A DNA stretch of 14,211 nt from Promethearchaeota archaeon (GTDB taxonomy: Archaea; Asgardarchaeota; Lokiarchaeia; Sigynarchaeales; SOKP01). Shown in pieces: positions 6,294-12,864 of this stretch (positions are counted from its first letter, which is position 1; each line of letters opens with the position of its first letter). The translations under genes and the position numbers were made by a program. The notes under the pieces are model-generated. The model searched no databases. It had not been told where the DNA came from and was given only the letters and a program-made list of their open reading frames with translations. The stretch lies in contig DAOUUT010000066.1 of assembly GCA_030668025.1 (NCBI GenBank), positions 1-14,211 on the forward strand. The letters are read 5' to 3'.

Positions 6294-7247
6294 TTGCAAT
6301 TTGGAACTAGTATTCCAATTCTACCCAATCTTTCAAAATACATTTTACATGATCTGGAGTACTTTAAAGCAAAATCCATTTTGTTATTAGAAAGTGGAAA
6401 TCCCGCTGGACAAGTATTAATATATGATGATGGGCGAGATACCTTATTTTTTGGATATTTTGGAATAATGAACCATAATAGTGCAAAAATAAATTTTTTA
6501 ATTGATGAGCTTATTAAATATGCAAAAGAGAAGGAATATAAGTTTATAAGAGGTCCAATAAATATACCAGTAATTATATATGGATGGGGATTTATGAAAG
6601 AAGGTAGTTTCGAAAATTTATTTATCACTAAACCTGTAAATCCTCCAATATATCCAAATACATTCTTAAAAAAGAAATTTTATGTAAAATCTGAACAGGT
6701 GACTTGGTTAGGTTCTCGTTTACCTCGATTTGATCCATGGAAACTCAAGAAATATGATTATAGTGATTACGAATATTTTTACCCTAATGATATTACTGAT
6801 TTTAAAAAGTATAAATCCGATTTTTTAAGAATTCATGCAGAAAACTTGCCCCTCTCCGCTCAAATTACTCCAAATGTAAGTGGGGTTTATGATAATTATG
6901 TAGACTTTGTTTTTAGATATGGATTTAACTTCATGATTTTTTTTGTAAAATTTAAACCTACAGAAAAAATTGTTGCGTGTGGAGCTTATATACCAAATCC
7001 TTTTAGAAAGGATTCAAAAGGAAACTATGATTCTTGTGTAATTTATACATGGGCAGTTGAACCTAAACATAGGCGTAAGGGGTTAGGAATGCTAATGTAT
7101 GGAGCCACTTCTCAATTACTTTGGAAACATAAAATTAAATGTGGTATCGGGCCCATGCCTAAAAGTAATACTGCCAATATGAGTTTTGCGGTGAAACTTG
7201 GTGGTGTTATTAGTAGAACTCATCTTATTTTTGAATACAAGGTATAA
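6294..7247 (+). CDS. GNAT-type N-acetyltransferase
   Basis: 317 residues from a TTG. The frame stays open upstream to 6210 and continues with protein-like sequence (KKITTRILTDSSEILTY), so the true start is probably near 6211-6222 and the protein about 345 residues. No in-frame ATG exists there. Residues 86-125 carry a RGPINIPV...GWGF...NPPIYPN pattern typical of a bacterial and archaeal family of two-lobed GNAT-like proteins. Residues about 245-317 are a standard GNAT core, with VEPKHRRKGLGML at 255-267 containing the acetyl-CoA pyrophosphate-binding R-R-K-G-x-G. A late SNTANMSFAVKLGG segment matches motif B. The enzyme should transfer an acetyl group from acetyl-CoA to an amine. The substrate is unknown. 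It is flanked on both sides by copies of one minus-strand gene family. Confidence 0.8.
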   Translation: MQFGTSIPILPNLSKYILHDLEYFKAKSILLLESGNPAGQVLIYDDGRDTLFFGYFGIMNHNSAKINFLIDELIKYAKEKEYKFIRGPINIPVIIYGWGFMKEGSFENLFITKPVNPPIYPNTFLKKKFYVKSEQVTWLGSRLPRFDPWKLKKYDYSDYEYFYPNDITDFKKYKSDFLRIHAENLPLSAQITPNVSGVYDNYVDFVFRYGFNFMIFFVKFKPTEKIVACGAYIPNPFRKDSKGNYDSCVIYTWAVEPKHRRKGLGMLMYGATSQLLWKHKIKCGIGPMPKSNTANMSFAVKLGGVISRTHLIFEYKV

Positions 7248-7262
7248 TAAAAATAATAGGTT

Positions 7263-7352
7263 ATGCTTATAATGTTGATAGAGATATTAAATAATGACAA
7301 AATCGGTAGGATTAGACTCAAAAGTTTAAAGAAAATGAAAGAAATTAAATAA
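7263..7352 (+). CDS. Possible 29-residue small protein
   Basis: ATG at 7263 starts MLIMLIEILNN, followed by a basic tail (GRIRLKSLKKMKEIK) and TAA. It has a hydrophobic start and a strongly cationic end. It lies 15 nt after the acetyltransferase stop, in the same direction, with only a weak TAGG upstream. It may be a small membrane-associated or basic peptide co-transcribed with the acetyltransferase, a remnant, or chance. Confidence 0.22.
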   Translation: MLIMLIEILNNDKIGRIRLKSLKKMKEIK

Positions 7353-7371
7353 TATATTGATATAAATTAAA

Positions 7372-7719
7372 TCATAAAGGGTAATTAGAGCGAAATGAAG
7401 TTCCTTTTTTTCCTTTAATCAAATCTTTAATGTCTTGTTCGATTAATCTAAAATTATTATCTCCTTCAACTTTAATTTCATATATTGGTTTAAGATTCTT
7501 TTTATTTTGAGTATCAAGATTATTTTCGAATAAACGGATTAAATAAGAACAAGGTGCATCAATAATTGATATTATTATCCACTTCTTATTTTCTTCTTCA
7601 TTAACATCTTTATAATTAAATTTTACATTTTGTAAAGTGATTTCACATATATTTTCGAATTTTTTAATTTTTAATATATAATTATTATCCAGTTTTTCTA
7701 ATGCCGCTAAAAGATTCAA
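7372..7719 (-). CDS. Small conserved protein of unknown function (intact paralogue)
   Basis: 115 residues from a TTG at 7719. The same frame is open up to 7761 and adds DDYIKAIDDIPDNA, which reads as genuine protein. An ATG at 7760 with no in-frame partner sits one nucleotide out of frame there. The sequence is mixed alpha/beta, without membrane segments or known motifs. Its most characteristic part is IYEIKVEGDNNFRLIEQD near the C-terminus, shared with the truncated copy at 5890-6096, which supports real coding. It is probably cytoplasmic. A repeated AATTTCTATA (7782-7791 and 7809-7818) upstream gives two TATA-like sites on the minus strand. I do not recognise the family and assign no function. 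Confidence 0.65.
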   Translation of the reverse strand: MNLLAALEKLDNNYILKIKKFENICEITLQNVKFNYKDVNEEENKKWIIISIIDAPCSYLIRLFENNLDTQNKKNLKPIYEIKVEGDNNFRLIEQDIKDLIKGKKGTSFRSNYPL

Positions 7720-7781
7720 AGCATTATCGGGAATATCATCTATCGCTTTAATATAATCATCCTAAAATTAATAATTTAAAA

Positions 7782-7818
7782 AATTTCTATACAAACCTAT
7801 TATGAAAGAATTTCTATA
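7782..7818 (-). promoter_or_regulatory. Duplicated TATA-like element upstream of the small gene
   Basis: AATTTCTATA occurs at 7782-7791 and 7809-7818, 27 bp apart (TATAGAAATT on the minus strand). The nearer copy is centred about 26 nt from the ATG at 7760, as expected for a leaderless start there. The farther copy would give a short leader. Confidence 0.35.
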
Positions 7819-7898
7819 TAAATTCAATTTTACATGTATTCAAATAAATAGGTCGGGAAAAAAGAATTGATATTTGATTTTAAAGTTATTTTGATTAG

Positions 7899-7906
7899 AA
7901 AAAAAA
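7899..7906 (-). terminator. T-run after the seven-helix membrane protein gene
   Basis: Eight A on the plus strand, hence eight T in the minus-strand transcript, about 13 nt past the stop at 7919. A likely archaeal terminator. Confidence 0.5.
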
Positions 7907-7918
7907 GGCTATTTGTTT

Positions 7919-8635
7919 TTATAACTCACGCCCGATTCCATAATAAATAAAAATTGCCGAAGAGATCATTAAAAAAAAAGTAATTACAACCCACAACGAC
8001 CTAAAAAGAGGGTCTTGCCATGTGATATAAAGAACTGCCCCATAAAGTATTGAAAACATCCCGAAAACACCAATAATAAAGGTTACGAGTTTCTTCTTTA
8101 GTATTTTATCTTGAAATGTTTTTATTAAGCGTCTTGAATATATCAGTGTTGGTATAACAATACTTACTGTAAAAACAATATAAATACACATAGAAAAAGT
8201 CCAACTATAAATCGGTCGCCACTGTTCGGTAAATGTAATTCCATAGGGAATAAAAAAAAATAAACAATTAACAAAACCGTAAATAATTGTAATAATCAAT
8301 TGTTTTTTTAATGTAAACACAAATTCAAGCTTAAGTATGCTAACTATAAATGTAAGGATAAAAATAGGTGAAATCAGCATTGGATAAAATGTGAAGAAGT
8401 AAAGTATTTGTAACAACAACACATTGTCAGGTATAACTGCTGCTATTACAATAAAAATAGCATTAAATATCAGTCCGGAAGCTGTAAAAAAATAAAACAT
8501 ACTTAAAGTAAGAATGGGACGCGGTCGGTTACGTATTAGTAATTTTACTGCGATAAACAAAAATATACACGCTACAATCAACTGTGGGATAAAAATTGTT
8601 AATATCCTTGATGGATCGGTTGATTGTAATATCAA
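7919..8635 (-). CDS. Seven-helix integral membrane protein, unknown function
   Basis: 238 residues from a TTG at 8635. The frame is open a little further upstream without an ATG. Seven hydrophobic segments of about 20 residues lie near 12-34, 42-66, 73-102, 110-132, 143-166, 183-205 and 212-233. They are separated by short loops containing basic residues (LIRNRPRP, YSRRLIKTFQDKILKKK) that are probably cytosolic by the positive-inside rule, so the N-terminus is probably outside. No retinal-binding lysine context, transporter motif or enzyme motif is visible. Seven-helix proteins of this sort occur as sensor input modules, but no kinase or other output domain is attached here. It stands between the ThiF-like gene and the small unknown gene, on the same strand, with its own apparent TATA at about 8672-8684. 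Confidence 0.7.
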   Translation of the reverse strand: MILQSTDPSRILTIFIPQLIVACIFLFIAVKLLIRNRPRPILTLSMFYFFTASGLIFNAIFIVIAAVIPDNVLLLQILYFFTFYPMLISPIFILTFIVSILKLEFVFTLKKQLIITIIYGFVNCLFFFIPYGITFTEQWRPIYSWTFSMCIYIVFTVSIVIPTLIYSRRLIKTFQDKILKKKLVTFIIGVFGMFSILYGAVLYITWQDPLFRSLWVVITFFLMISSAIFIYYGIGREL

Positions 8636-8759
8636 TATTATAACACTACGATTTATTAACCAGTTAGTTAATTTAATATATTATTTCTATATTATTTATT
8701 GTTCAATCTTTTATTTAAGTGTAATAATATGGGAATATAAATTAAATGTTTATTAGTAT

Positions 8760-9611
8760 TTAGAATTTGAAATTTAACGATTCTGATTGAAAATAATCGT
8801 ATCCAATTATCTGGGGGGCAAGAATCATCCTTTTTATTTTAAGAACTCCCGAAAAAATCACCTCAAAAGTAAGATACGAAGCAGCTATTCTTACTATAGG
8901 TGCCATTGATATAAAGGGAAGTTTTCCTGAAAATATCCCGTCAATTGCACCCTTTTCACGATTATAACGCGAGATTATTTCGGGAAACTGTGTCAATTTA
9001 TCTAGAACCTGCCTTTTAATATCTATTAAAACCGATTTTGATTGATAAATTTCGGGAATTGTCATTTTATTTGTTTTAAAGCCGTAGCAAGTCTCGTAAT
9101 CCTCGCTTTCAGAAGTAAACCACCACGCCCAGAGGTAAGGCACCGTCCATGCCTCTAGCATTAAAATTTTTAATTCTCTACATTTACGCGAAATCAGTAT
9201 AGAAACAATAGGATCGTCTAAAGCTAAAACCACAACGGAAGATCCCTCTATAATGTTTAATAAATTTCGCTCATTAACTTCGTAATACTTACATACATTA
9301 ATTTCGGAGTTAATATTCTTTAATAATTTTTCAACTACATCGACTTTGTATTCTCCCATATCTGCTCTTACGCATACTTGTCTGTTTAGATTAGATTCTT
9401 CAAACTTGTCGTTATCGCATATAACAAGATTTTCACATCCAGAACGAGAAAGTTGTTCCGTTAGTGACCCACCAAGACCGCCTTGACCAAAGATAGTAAT
9501 CCGAGCTTTACGAAGTTGTTCTTGTTCAAGAAATGTTACAAGCCCGATATTTCTATTAATTTGATTCCAATACGACTGAGACCAATTTTTAGGTCGTTTA
9601 TCTTCGAACAT
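8760..9611 (-). CDS. ThiF/MoeB/E1-like adenylyltransferase
   Basis: 283 residues. An N-terminal RNIGLVTFLEQEQLRKARI lead-in is followed by the nucleotide-binding GQGGLGG (42-48), the acidic D66-N-D68 motif, the SNLNRQ signature (73-78), Lys89 and the A-L-D-D motif near 130-133. All are diagnostic of E1-type enzymes, which adenylate the C-terminus of a ubiquitin-like or peptide partner with ATP. The C-terminal part (SGKLPFISMAPIVRIAASYLTFEVI) is the usual closing helical region. Odd points: neither of the two CxxC zinc pairs of MoeB/ThiF is present. Only isolated cysteines occur (C59, C65, C80, C107, C144, C175), and none is an obvious catalytic thioester cysteine. No ubiquitin-like partner is encoded nearby. 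It follows the double-GNAT gene on the same strand (151 nt gap) but has its own TATA box. A role in amino-acid or peptide modification is inferred only. Confidence 0.85.
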   Translation of the reverse strand: MFEDKRPKNWSQSYWNQINRNIGLVTFLEQEQLRKARITIFGQGGLGGSLTEQLSRSGCENLVICDNDKFEESNLNRQVCVRADMGEYKVDVVEKLLKNINSEINVCKYYEVNERNLLNIIEGSSVVVLALDDPIVSILISRKCRELKILMLEAWTVPYLWAWWFTSESEDYETCYGFKTNKMTIPEIYQSKSVLIDIKRQVLDKLTQFPEIISRYNREKGAIDGIFSGKLPFISMAPIVRIAASYLTFEVIFSGVLKIKRMILAPQIIGYDYFQSESLNFKF

Positions 9612-9629
9612 AATAATCTGATTTTAATG

Positions 9630-9638
9630 ATAAAATAA
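9630..9638 (-). promoter_or_regulatory. TATA-like box of the ThiF-like gene
   Basis: TTATTTTAT on the minus strand, centred about 23 nt from the ATG at 9611, with no Shine-Dalgarno-like motif between. A leaderless transcript is inferred, so the gene need not depend on read-through from the double-GNAT gene. Confidence 0.45.
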
Positions 9639-9725
9639 CACATTCCAAGATTTTCTACACTCTTTTGCAGTTTTGGCTTAACTACTTCCCTTATCCTATA
9701 ATCTTTGAACTATTTTTCATCGGAG

Positions 9726-9741
9726 ATATGTTATAACATAT
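9726..9741. promoter_or_regulatory. 16-bp perfect palindrome between the GNAT and ThiF-like genes
   Basis: ATATGTTATAACATAT equals its own reverse complement. It lies between the GNAT stop and the ThiF-like promoter, about 90 nt upstream of the TATA box. It may be a regulator site or part of the GNAT gene's 3' end. A palindrome this A+T-rich can arise by chance more easily than the one at 5120. Confidence 0.4.
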
Positions 9742-9753
9742 TTTCCATTTAAT

Positions 9754-9761
9754 AAAAAAAA
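9754..9761 (-). terminator. T-run after the double-GNAT gene
   Basis: Eight T in the minus-strand transcript immediately beyond the stop at 9763. This suggests the double-GNAT and ThiF-like genes are mainly separate transcripts. Confidence 0.5.
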
Positions 9762-9762
9762 T

Positions 9763-11010
9763 TTACTTTTTTTTTATTTGTTTAAAATATTTTATAGTTT
9801 TAAGAAACTCTACCGTTTCTGGAATTAACTTGGTTTCTTTATTTAATTCTCCTTCGTGATATACAAACAATACCTGGTCTTCAAACAAATTTTTAGCTTT
9901 ATTGTACTTAAAAGCAGGTATATAGCCTGTTGGCTTAAATCCGGCGTTAAAGAAAATCGTTTGATGTGCTGGATCATAAGCGGATAAATACGCTTCAAAA
10001 TAGCGTAGTCTCAATTCCTGAGTTATTGACTTTATCTCTTCTATAAACACATATAACTCCTCTAAAGTTGAAACTTTATAAACCACTTTTTCTGCGATAC
10101 AGATATTATCATAGTGTAAAAATTCAAAGAAAGAATTAGTTCCTTTTATCGAAATAGTAATTAGCTCGTTACCAAACTTGTCTTTTTCAACTTTTCTCTT
10201 TAAAAGCGAGTTTATCTTTACTATTTTATGCTTATCCAATTCCGACTCTAAATTATCGTAATTCTTTATCGCAGGCAGTTTTAAACTATATTTTTGAAAA
10301 GCGTGAAAATAACAGAAAATCGCCTGAGATATTATTTTAGGTTTTTCAGAGCTTCTGTAATTAAATAGCGCTTTCCGATTGTAAATAATAAATAAAATTT
10401 CTGATTCAGAATGGTTAAAAAACATGTCCTTATTAGGAAGAAACGCCGTTGGCTTAAGTCCTGCTAACTTTGCTAGATATTGGATACTAGAAAAACTTGA
10501 GCGAATTTCAGCAAACCAAATGAATATTTGATCTTTAAATTTATTCATAGGAGCTATCTCACAGGCGATACTTGCAGTGGATATGTCTGCAATATGTTGA
10601 TAATTCTTTCTAAAGGCGAAACCAAAAAAATTTCCGATTTTATTTTCAAAATCAAGGTGAAGGCCAATACAACCTATTACTTTATCGGGTTTAAATCTAA
10701 AAATTATCCAATAATAATTAGGACTTCTTATCATGCTCCGAATTTCAGAGATATCCTCCATATTTTTATAAGGATAAGTATTTTCATAAACTTCCTTGAA
10801 GATATTTGTGATTTCCTCTGCGTCCTCTTCTGTGGCAAACTTTAATGAGGGAATTCTCTTTCCGTTCCTTATGGAGTTTTCAAATTCATACCCTTTTTCT
10901 AAATCCATTTCCCTTGAGTAACGATATTTGTTGAGCATATCCTCAATAGTAATGATATCCTCTTTAGATTTAGAAACACTTTTAGAAAACAATATTAAAT
11001 AGTCATCCAT
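9763..11010 (-). CDS. Double-GNAT acetyltransferase-like protein
   Basis: 415 residues from an ATG at 11010. Residues about 52-215 form a GNAT-like domain: KFATEEDAEEITNIFKEVY at 57-75 with TYP is the usual first strand/helix, and VIGCIGLHLDFENKIGNFFGFAF the central strands. The acetyl-CoA loop, however, reads FRKNYQHIADIS, without the standard R/Q-x-x-G-x-G/A. Residues about 290-400 look like a second, C-terminal GNAT half, with EAYLSAYDPAHQTIFFNAGF, then KPTGYIPAF and EDQVLF. A long linker separates them. This two-lobed arrangement suggests one domain may be non-catalytic. It is encoded just upstream of the ThiF-like gene on the same strand, so a shared pathway (adenylation plus acyl transfer) is possible but not shown. 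A TATA-like stretch at 11030-11042 fits a leaderless start. Confidence 0.75.
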   Translation of the reverse strand: MDDYLILFSKSVSKSKEDIITIEDMLNKYRYSREMDLEKGYEFENSIRNGKRIPSLKFATEEDAEEITNIFKEVYENTYPYKNMEDISEIRSMIRSPNYYWIIFRFKPDKVIGCIGLHLDFENKIGNFFGFAFRKNYQHIADISTASIACEIAPMNKFKDQIFIWFAEIRSSFSSIQYLAKLAGLKPTAFLPNKDMFFNHSESEILFIIYNRKALFNYRSSEKPKIISQAIFCYFHAFQKYSLKLPAIKNYDNLESELDKHKIVKINSLLKRKVEKDKFGNELITISIKGTNSFFEFLHYDNICIAEKVVYKVSTLEELYVFIEEIKSITQELRLRYFEAYLSAYDPAHQTIFFNAGFKPTGYIPAFKYNKAKNLFEDQVLFVYHEGELNKETKLIPETVEFLKTIKYFKQIKKK

Positions 11011-11365
11011 GAGCTACTTAACATTATTATTATTTTATTATTAAATCTATGGAATATATGGAAGATAACTTATTATGGCTACTTATAAAGGAAAAATTTT
11101 ATAGGTTTAAATTTGTCTCCAAATTAGTTTTTTAAACATTTTTTACGATTTTTAATAAGGTTTATTTTAATATTAATTAAAACTTAGAAGGTATTCCCAT
11201 ATGTCATCAGATATAACGCTAATTTTAAGCTTATATGGCGTTTAATAACCTTGCTCTTAATTACAATTTCAGAATTTGCAAATAGGATTAAATTTATAAT
11301 TCAACTATAAAGTTTTAAAGAAAAATCCATGAAAATTATTGTTTTAATTAAATAGCTCCTTTTTC

Positions 11366-11407
11366 AATAGTTCGAAGTTTGAGTAAAGTTCAAGATTCGA
11401 AACTATT
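11366..11407. promoter_or_regulatory. Imperfect inverted repeat upstream of the MFS gene
   Basis: AATAGTTCGAA (11366-11376) and TTCGAAACTATT (11396-11407) are inverted copies with one extra A, 19 nt apart. Each contains the palindrome TTCGAA. The left arm continues as TTCGAAGTT (11371-11379), identical to nine bases of the operator-like site at 5125-5133. It lies about 80 nt before the MFS start. A role as an operator for a drug-responsive regulator is inferred. Confidence 0.5.
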
Positions 11408-11470
11408 AATAGCAGCATACTTATCAGATACTAAAAGGAATTGAATTTAAGTATTTAGAATCAAATTATT

Positions 11471-11475
11471 AGGAG
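11471..11475 (+). promoter_or_regulatory. Ribosome-binding site of the MFS gene
   Basis: AGGAG, 12 nt before the ATG at 11488. This is one of the few clear Shine-Dalgarno motifs in the window, so this gene has a leadered transcript. Confidence 0.5.
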
Positions 11476-11487
11476 TTTTGAAAAAAT

Positions 11488-12783
11488 ATGGAAGAATTAA
11501 CTACGAAAAAAACCTTTAGGCATTACCTTTATTTTATGTTTGGGCAACAGTTTTCGCTGTTAGGTTCAGGGATTGTTGGATTTGTAATAGCTTGGTGGAT
11601 TACGATTGAAACACAGAGTGCTATATTTCTTTCAATCGCAGTATTTTTAATATTTTTACCTCAAGTTATAGTTTCGCCATTCGCTGGCGTTTTAGCTGAT
11701 AGGATGAACCGTAAAACTATAATCTTTATTGTAGATTCTCTTCAAGCGGTTTTAACATTTGTTCTGTTTCTACTTTTCTTTATAGGATATATTAATATTT
11801 GGATGATATTTGTAATTCATACTTTGCGCAGCGTTCTTTTTGCATTTCAGATACCAACAGTTCAAGCGATTGTTCCATCTATGGTCCCAAAAGAAAAATT
11901 ACCTCGAATTAATGGACTCAATTTTCTTATCTCGGGAGTAGTTTTTATAATAGGACCCATATTATCGGCTATACTTTTAGAGTTGTTTCCAATAACATTT
12001 ATCTTTTTAATCGATGTTCTAACCTTCGTTATGGCGCTTATTCCGTTGTTATTAATAACAATCCCCAATGAAGCGAAATCCTTGAAGGAGTCAGACTCAG
12101 AAAAAGAATCGTTCATAAGAGAATTCAAGGAAGGCTTCCTTGTCGTAAAAGCAGTGCCAGGACTCTTAAGCATGATAGTATTTGCTATGATTTTTAACTT
12201 CATAAATAGACCTTTTAACGTATTATGGCCTTACTTTATAAACGTAACCCATGATGGAACAGCTCTTAATTTAGCGCTACTTTTTGGGTCTATGCAAATA
12301 GGAAGACTGATTGGCTCTTTAATTACATCAATCAAAAAGGAGTGGAAACACAAGATCAAAATCAATCTAATTGGAGCGACGATATTTTTTGCCGCGTATT
12401 TATTAATAAGTATTGCCCCCTATCGTTCGTTTAATTTAATGATGATTAGTGGATTCCTCGGTGCGATAATATTTCCCATAACAGTAGCTACTTACTTAAC
12501 GATATTACAAACAGTAGTTCCTTCGGATAAAATAGGAAGAGTTATGTCAATAGATCATACGATTTCTATGGCAATAGCACCTATTGGGGCTCTAATGGCG
12601 GGACCTATGGCGGAGTTAATTGGTATTAATACGCTATTTAGTATTTGCGCTTTTATAGGTATTATTTATCCCGTCCTCTTATGGTTTTTCACAAAGATTA
12701 GATATCTCGATCATCCTCGAGAAGATGAAGTCGAAGTTGTGCCTAAACAAGAAATTATAGAAATAAAAGTTCAAGAAACTTAA
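11488..12783 (+). CDS. MFS exporter, DHA3 (macrolide/enterobactin efflux-like) type
   Basis: 431 residues, full length, with about 12 hydrophobic helices in two halves split by a charged loop near residues 200-215 (KESDSEKESF). The start, FGQQFSLLGSGIVGFVIAWWI, is characteristic of the DHA3 subgroup that includes MefA-like and EntS-like exporters. Motif A after helix 2 is GVLADRMNRK (67-76), with Asp71 and Arg75 intact. Function by family: proton-coupled export of a hydrophobic compound across the cytoplasmic membrane. The substrate is not determined. It diverges from the double-GNAT gene. An inverted repeat in its upstream region points to ligand-responsive control, as is common for drug exporters. 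The C-terminal tail (residues about 410-431) is acidic and probably cytoplasmic. Confidence 0.9.
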   Translation: MEELTTKKTFRHYLYFMFGQQFSLLGSGIVGFVIAWWITIETQSAIFLSIAVFLIFLPQVIVSPFAGVLADRMNRKTIIFIVDSLQAVLTFVLFLLFFIGYINIWMIFVIHTLRSVLFAFQIPTVQAIVPSMVPKEKLPRINGLNFLISGVVFIIGPILSAILLELFPITFIFLIDVLTFVMALIPLLLITIPNEAKSLKESDSEKESFIREFKEGFLVVKAVPGLLSMIVFAMIFNFINRPFNVLWPYFINVTHDGTALNLALLFGSMQIGRLIGSLITSIKKEWKHKIKINLIGATIFFAAYLLISIAPYRSFNLMMISGFLGAIIFPITVATYLTILQTVVPSDKIGRVMSIDHTISMAIAPIGALMAGPMAELIGINTLFSICAFIGIIYPVLLWFFTKIRYLDHPREDEVEVVPKQEIIEIKVQET

Positions 12784-12786
12784 TTA

Positions 12787-12810
12787 TTTTTTACTCTTTT
12801 TTTTTTTTTT
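12787..12810 (+). terminator. T-run terminator after the MFS gene
   Basis: Six T, then ACTC, then fourteen T within 30 nt after the stop codon. This is the longest T-run in the window and a strong archaeal-type terminator. The next gene has its own TATA box. Confidence 0.7.
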
Positions 12811-12834
12811 GTCTGAATAATCTGGTTAAATAGT

Positions 12835-12844
12835 TTTTTATAAG
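12835..12844 (+). promoter_or_regulatory. TATA box of the beta-helix acyltransferase-like gene
   Basis: TTTTTATAAG, centred about 25 nt before the ATG at 12865, with no ribosome-binding motif between: a leaderless start is inferred. Confidence 0.6.
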
Positions 12845-12864
12845 ACTTTAGTAATAATTATACT

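Larger units (their letters stand above)
11011..11487. other. Divergent intergenic region (477 nt)
   Basis: Very A+T-rich. It carries the TATA-like stretch (about 11030-11042) of the double-GNAT gene at its left end, and the inverted repeat and ribosome-binding site of the MFS gene at its right end. Between 11060 and 11360 I see no convincing gene. A 14-codon ORF (ATG at 11201) has no good ribosome-binding site and is not called. No tRNA-like folding or G+C-rich island is seen. Confidence 0.4.

Noticed and set aside
6194..6628. Minus-strand ORF of 144 codons opposite the acetyltransferase N-terminus
   Set aside because: It is antisense to a frame with clear GNAT family features and has no motif of its own.
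10528..10845. Plus-strand ORF of 105 codons inside the double-GNAT gene
   Set aside because: An antisense shadow of the minus-strand GNAT gene, with no promoter or recognisable domain.
11201..11245. 14-codon ORF in the intergenic region before the right MFS gene
   Set aside because: Too short, no ribosome-binding site or TATA at fitting distance, and no recognisable sequence.
11862..12203. Minus-strand ORF of 113 codons inside the DHA3-type MFS gene
   Set aside because: Antisense to a full-length transporter gene with intact motifs.
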